The notes under the pieces are model-generated. The model was not told the origin of the DNA, made no database searches, and was given only the letters and a program-made list of their open reading frames with translations. From the NCBI GenBank assembly GCA_028875855.1, contig JAGWVA010000004.1:1-64000 (forward strand): a DNA stretch of 64,000 bases, in the 5' to 3' direction. The DNA comes from Paracoccaceae bacterium (GTDB lineage: Bacteria; Pseudomonadota; Alphaproteobacteria; Rhodobacterales; Rhodobacteraceae). A program made the position numbers and the translations under genes. Shown piece by piece: positions 63,278 to 64,000 of the stretch (position 1 is its first letter; each line of letters starts with the position of its first letter).

Positions 63278-64000
63278 ATGGACAAGGCGGTCCTTGATAC
63301 ACGCGGCGGCATACCGCTGTTTCATCAGGTGGCCGTCCTGTTGCGCGACCAGATCCTGTCCGGGGTCCACGCCGAAGGTGACCGTCTGCCGTCCGAGGCG
63401 GAAATTTGCGAAGCCTTCGGCGTGTCCCGCATCACCGCCAAACGCGCGCTGGACGAACTGGCGGCCGAAGGGCTCGTCGTGCGCTCGCGCGGGCGGGGAA
63501 CGCTCGTTCAGCGCGATGCGACCGTCGTCCCGTTCGAGGTCTCGGTCGATGGCTGGATCGAGAACATCTCCCGCATGGGGGAGATGACGACCGTGGAACT
63601 GCTGGAATTCGACTACCGCCGGGCGCCGCAAACCGTAGCCCGCGAACTGGAAATCGCCCCGGATACCGAGGTGCAGCGCTCGATCCGGGTGCGCGCGCGC
63701 GATGGGGTGCCGCTGTCGTGGCTGGAGACCTGGGTGCCCGCCCAGATCGGGCGCAGCTACACGGCCGAGGACATGGGCGCGATGCCGCTTCTGCATCTTT
63801 TGGAACGGGCGGGCGTCAAGGTCGCCGCCGCCCAGCAGACGATCACGGCGGCGCTGGCCGCGCCCCATGTGGCGCAGGCGCTTGGCGTGCAGGCGGGGGC
63901 GGCGCTTCTGGACGTGCGGCGCGTCGTGCGCGACCGCGCGGGACGGCCGGTCGAATACATCTCGATCCTTTACCGGCCCGACCTTTACCGCTTCGCCATG
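63278..64000 (+). CDS. GntR-family (HutC/UTRA) transcriptional regulator, partial
   Basis: A frame without a stop that runs off the right edge (241 residues in the window), absent from the ORF track for that reason. Translated by hand it starts MDKAVLDTRGGIPLFHQVAV. The GntR helix-turn-helix is near 14-75 (LRDQILSGVHAEGDRLPSEA, then FGVSRITAKRALDELAAEG and RGRGTLVQ). The UTRA effector domain follows from about 100, ending at RRVVRDRAGRPVEYISILYR, which is near the C-terminus of the family, so few residues are missing. AGGGGGAG precedes the ATG. It is divergent from the FadR-type operon and a second candidate regulator of it. Confidence 0.9.
   Translation, partial: MDKAVLDTRGGIPLFHQVAVLLRDQILSGVHAEGDRLPSEAEICEAFGVSRITAKRALDELAAEGLVVRSRGRGTLVQRDATVVPFEVSVDGWIENISRMGEMTTVELLEFDYRRAPQTVARELEIAPDTEVQRSIRVRARDGVPLSWLETWVPAQIGRSYTAEDMGAMPLLHLLERAGVKVAAAQQTITAALAAPHVAQALGVQAGAALLDVRRVVRDRAGRPVEYISILYRPDLYRFAM

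Overview
The window is high-GC, densely coded alphaproteobacterial chromosome, and everything recognisable points to the family Rhodobacteraceae. The main indicators are the irr / fabA-fabB-fabI arrangement, a SAM/SAH-type riboswitch in front of metK (an RNA class known mainly from Rhodobacterales), a phoH-ybeY-corC-lnt cluster, heterotetrameric sarcosine oxidase genes, and Hint-domain and phasin proteins. I see no phage, transposase, CRISPR array or rRNA. One tRNA gene (Tyr) is present. The genus cannot be fixed from the sequence alone.

Layout. 1-5.2 kb (minus): aromatic catabolism genes pobA-pcaD-pcaC-pcaH, which take 4-hydroxybenzoate via protocatechuate to 3-oxoadipate, followed by a threonine-dehydratase-like enzyme, an alpha/beta hydrolase and a haloacid dehalogenase. 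5.3-9.9 kb: an FKBP isomerase, a Kir-like potassium channel, the unsaturated fatty acid operon fabA-fabB-fabI, and the divergent iron regulator irr. 10-13.5 kb: a glycosyltransferase-like orphan, miaB, and an OmpA-like protein plus lipoprotein that share a cysteine motif. 13.5-21.1 kb (plus): phoH-ybeY-corC-lnt, riboswitch-metK-queF, yghU, trmB. 21.1-28.8 kb: a 956-residue protein that looks like a GspL/PilM head joined to a GspC/PilP tail, a SIMPL protein, metY, a second glycosyltransferase-like orphan, ddaH and a phasin. 28.8-36.6 kb (minus): soxBDAG, a KamA/EpmB-like radical SAM enzyme and glutamate dehydrogenase, all suited to amine and amino-acid use. 37-39.7 kb: three TadE/TadG-like pilus-associated proteins. 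39.8-44.5 kb: pirin, a TetR regulator with its operator, a lipoprotein, hom, a CoA-binding protein and rlmB.

44.7-49.4 kb: tRNA-Tyr, dnaG, rpoD with a strong terminator, and a small XRE regulator. 49.7-51.8 kb: a small inositol-type operon (SDR plus inositol 2-dehydrogenase) behind a GGAA-N6-TTCC operator and a short ORF that looks like a cut-off TIM-barrel gene. 52.1-53.3 kb: a Hint-domain protein. 53.4-63.0 kb (minus): one tightly overlapping operon of a FadR-type regulator, two ABC ATPases, a solute-binding protein, two permeases, a GGT-family hydrolase resembling oxamate amidohydrolase, and an amidase. It appears to import and hydrolyse an amide or peptide-like compound. A divergent HutC-type regulator runs off the right end.

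No single locus is convincingly an undescribed defence or mobile system. The best candidates for new biology are the secretion/pilus-like fusion protein, the OmpA/lipoprotein pair, the GGT-amidase import operon and the truncated inositol-locus ORF. CDS coordinates were checked by reading frame. Starts were chosen by ribosome binding site, overlap with neighbours and family length where the ORF track was over-extended.
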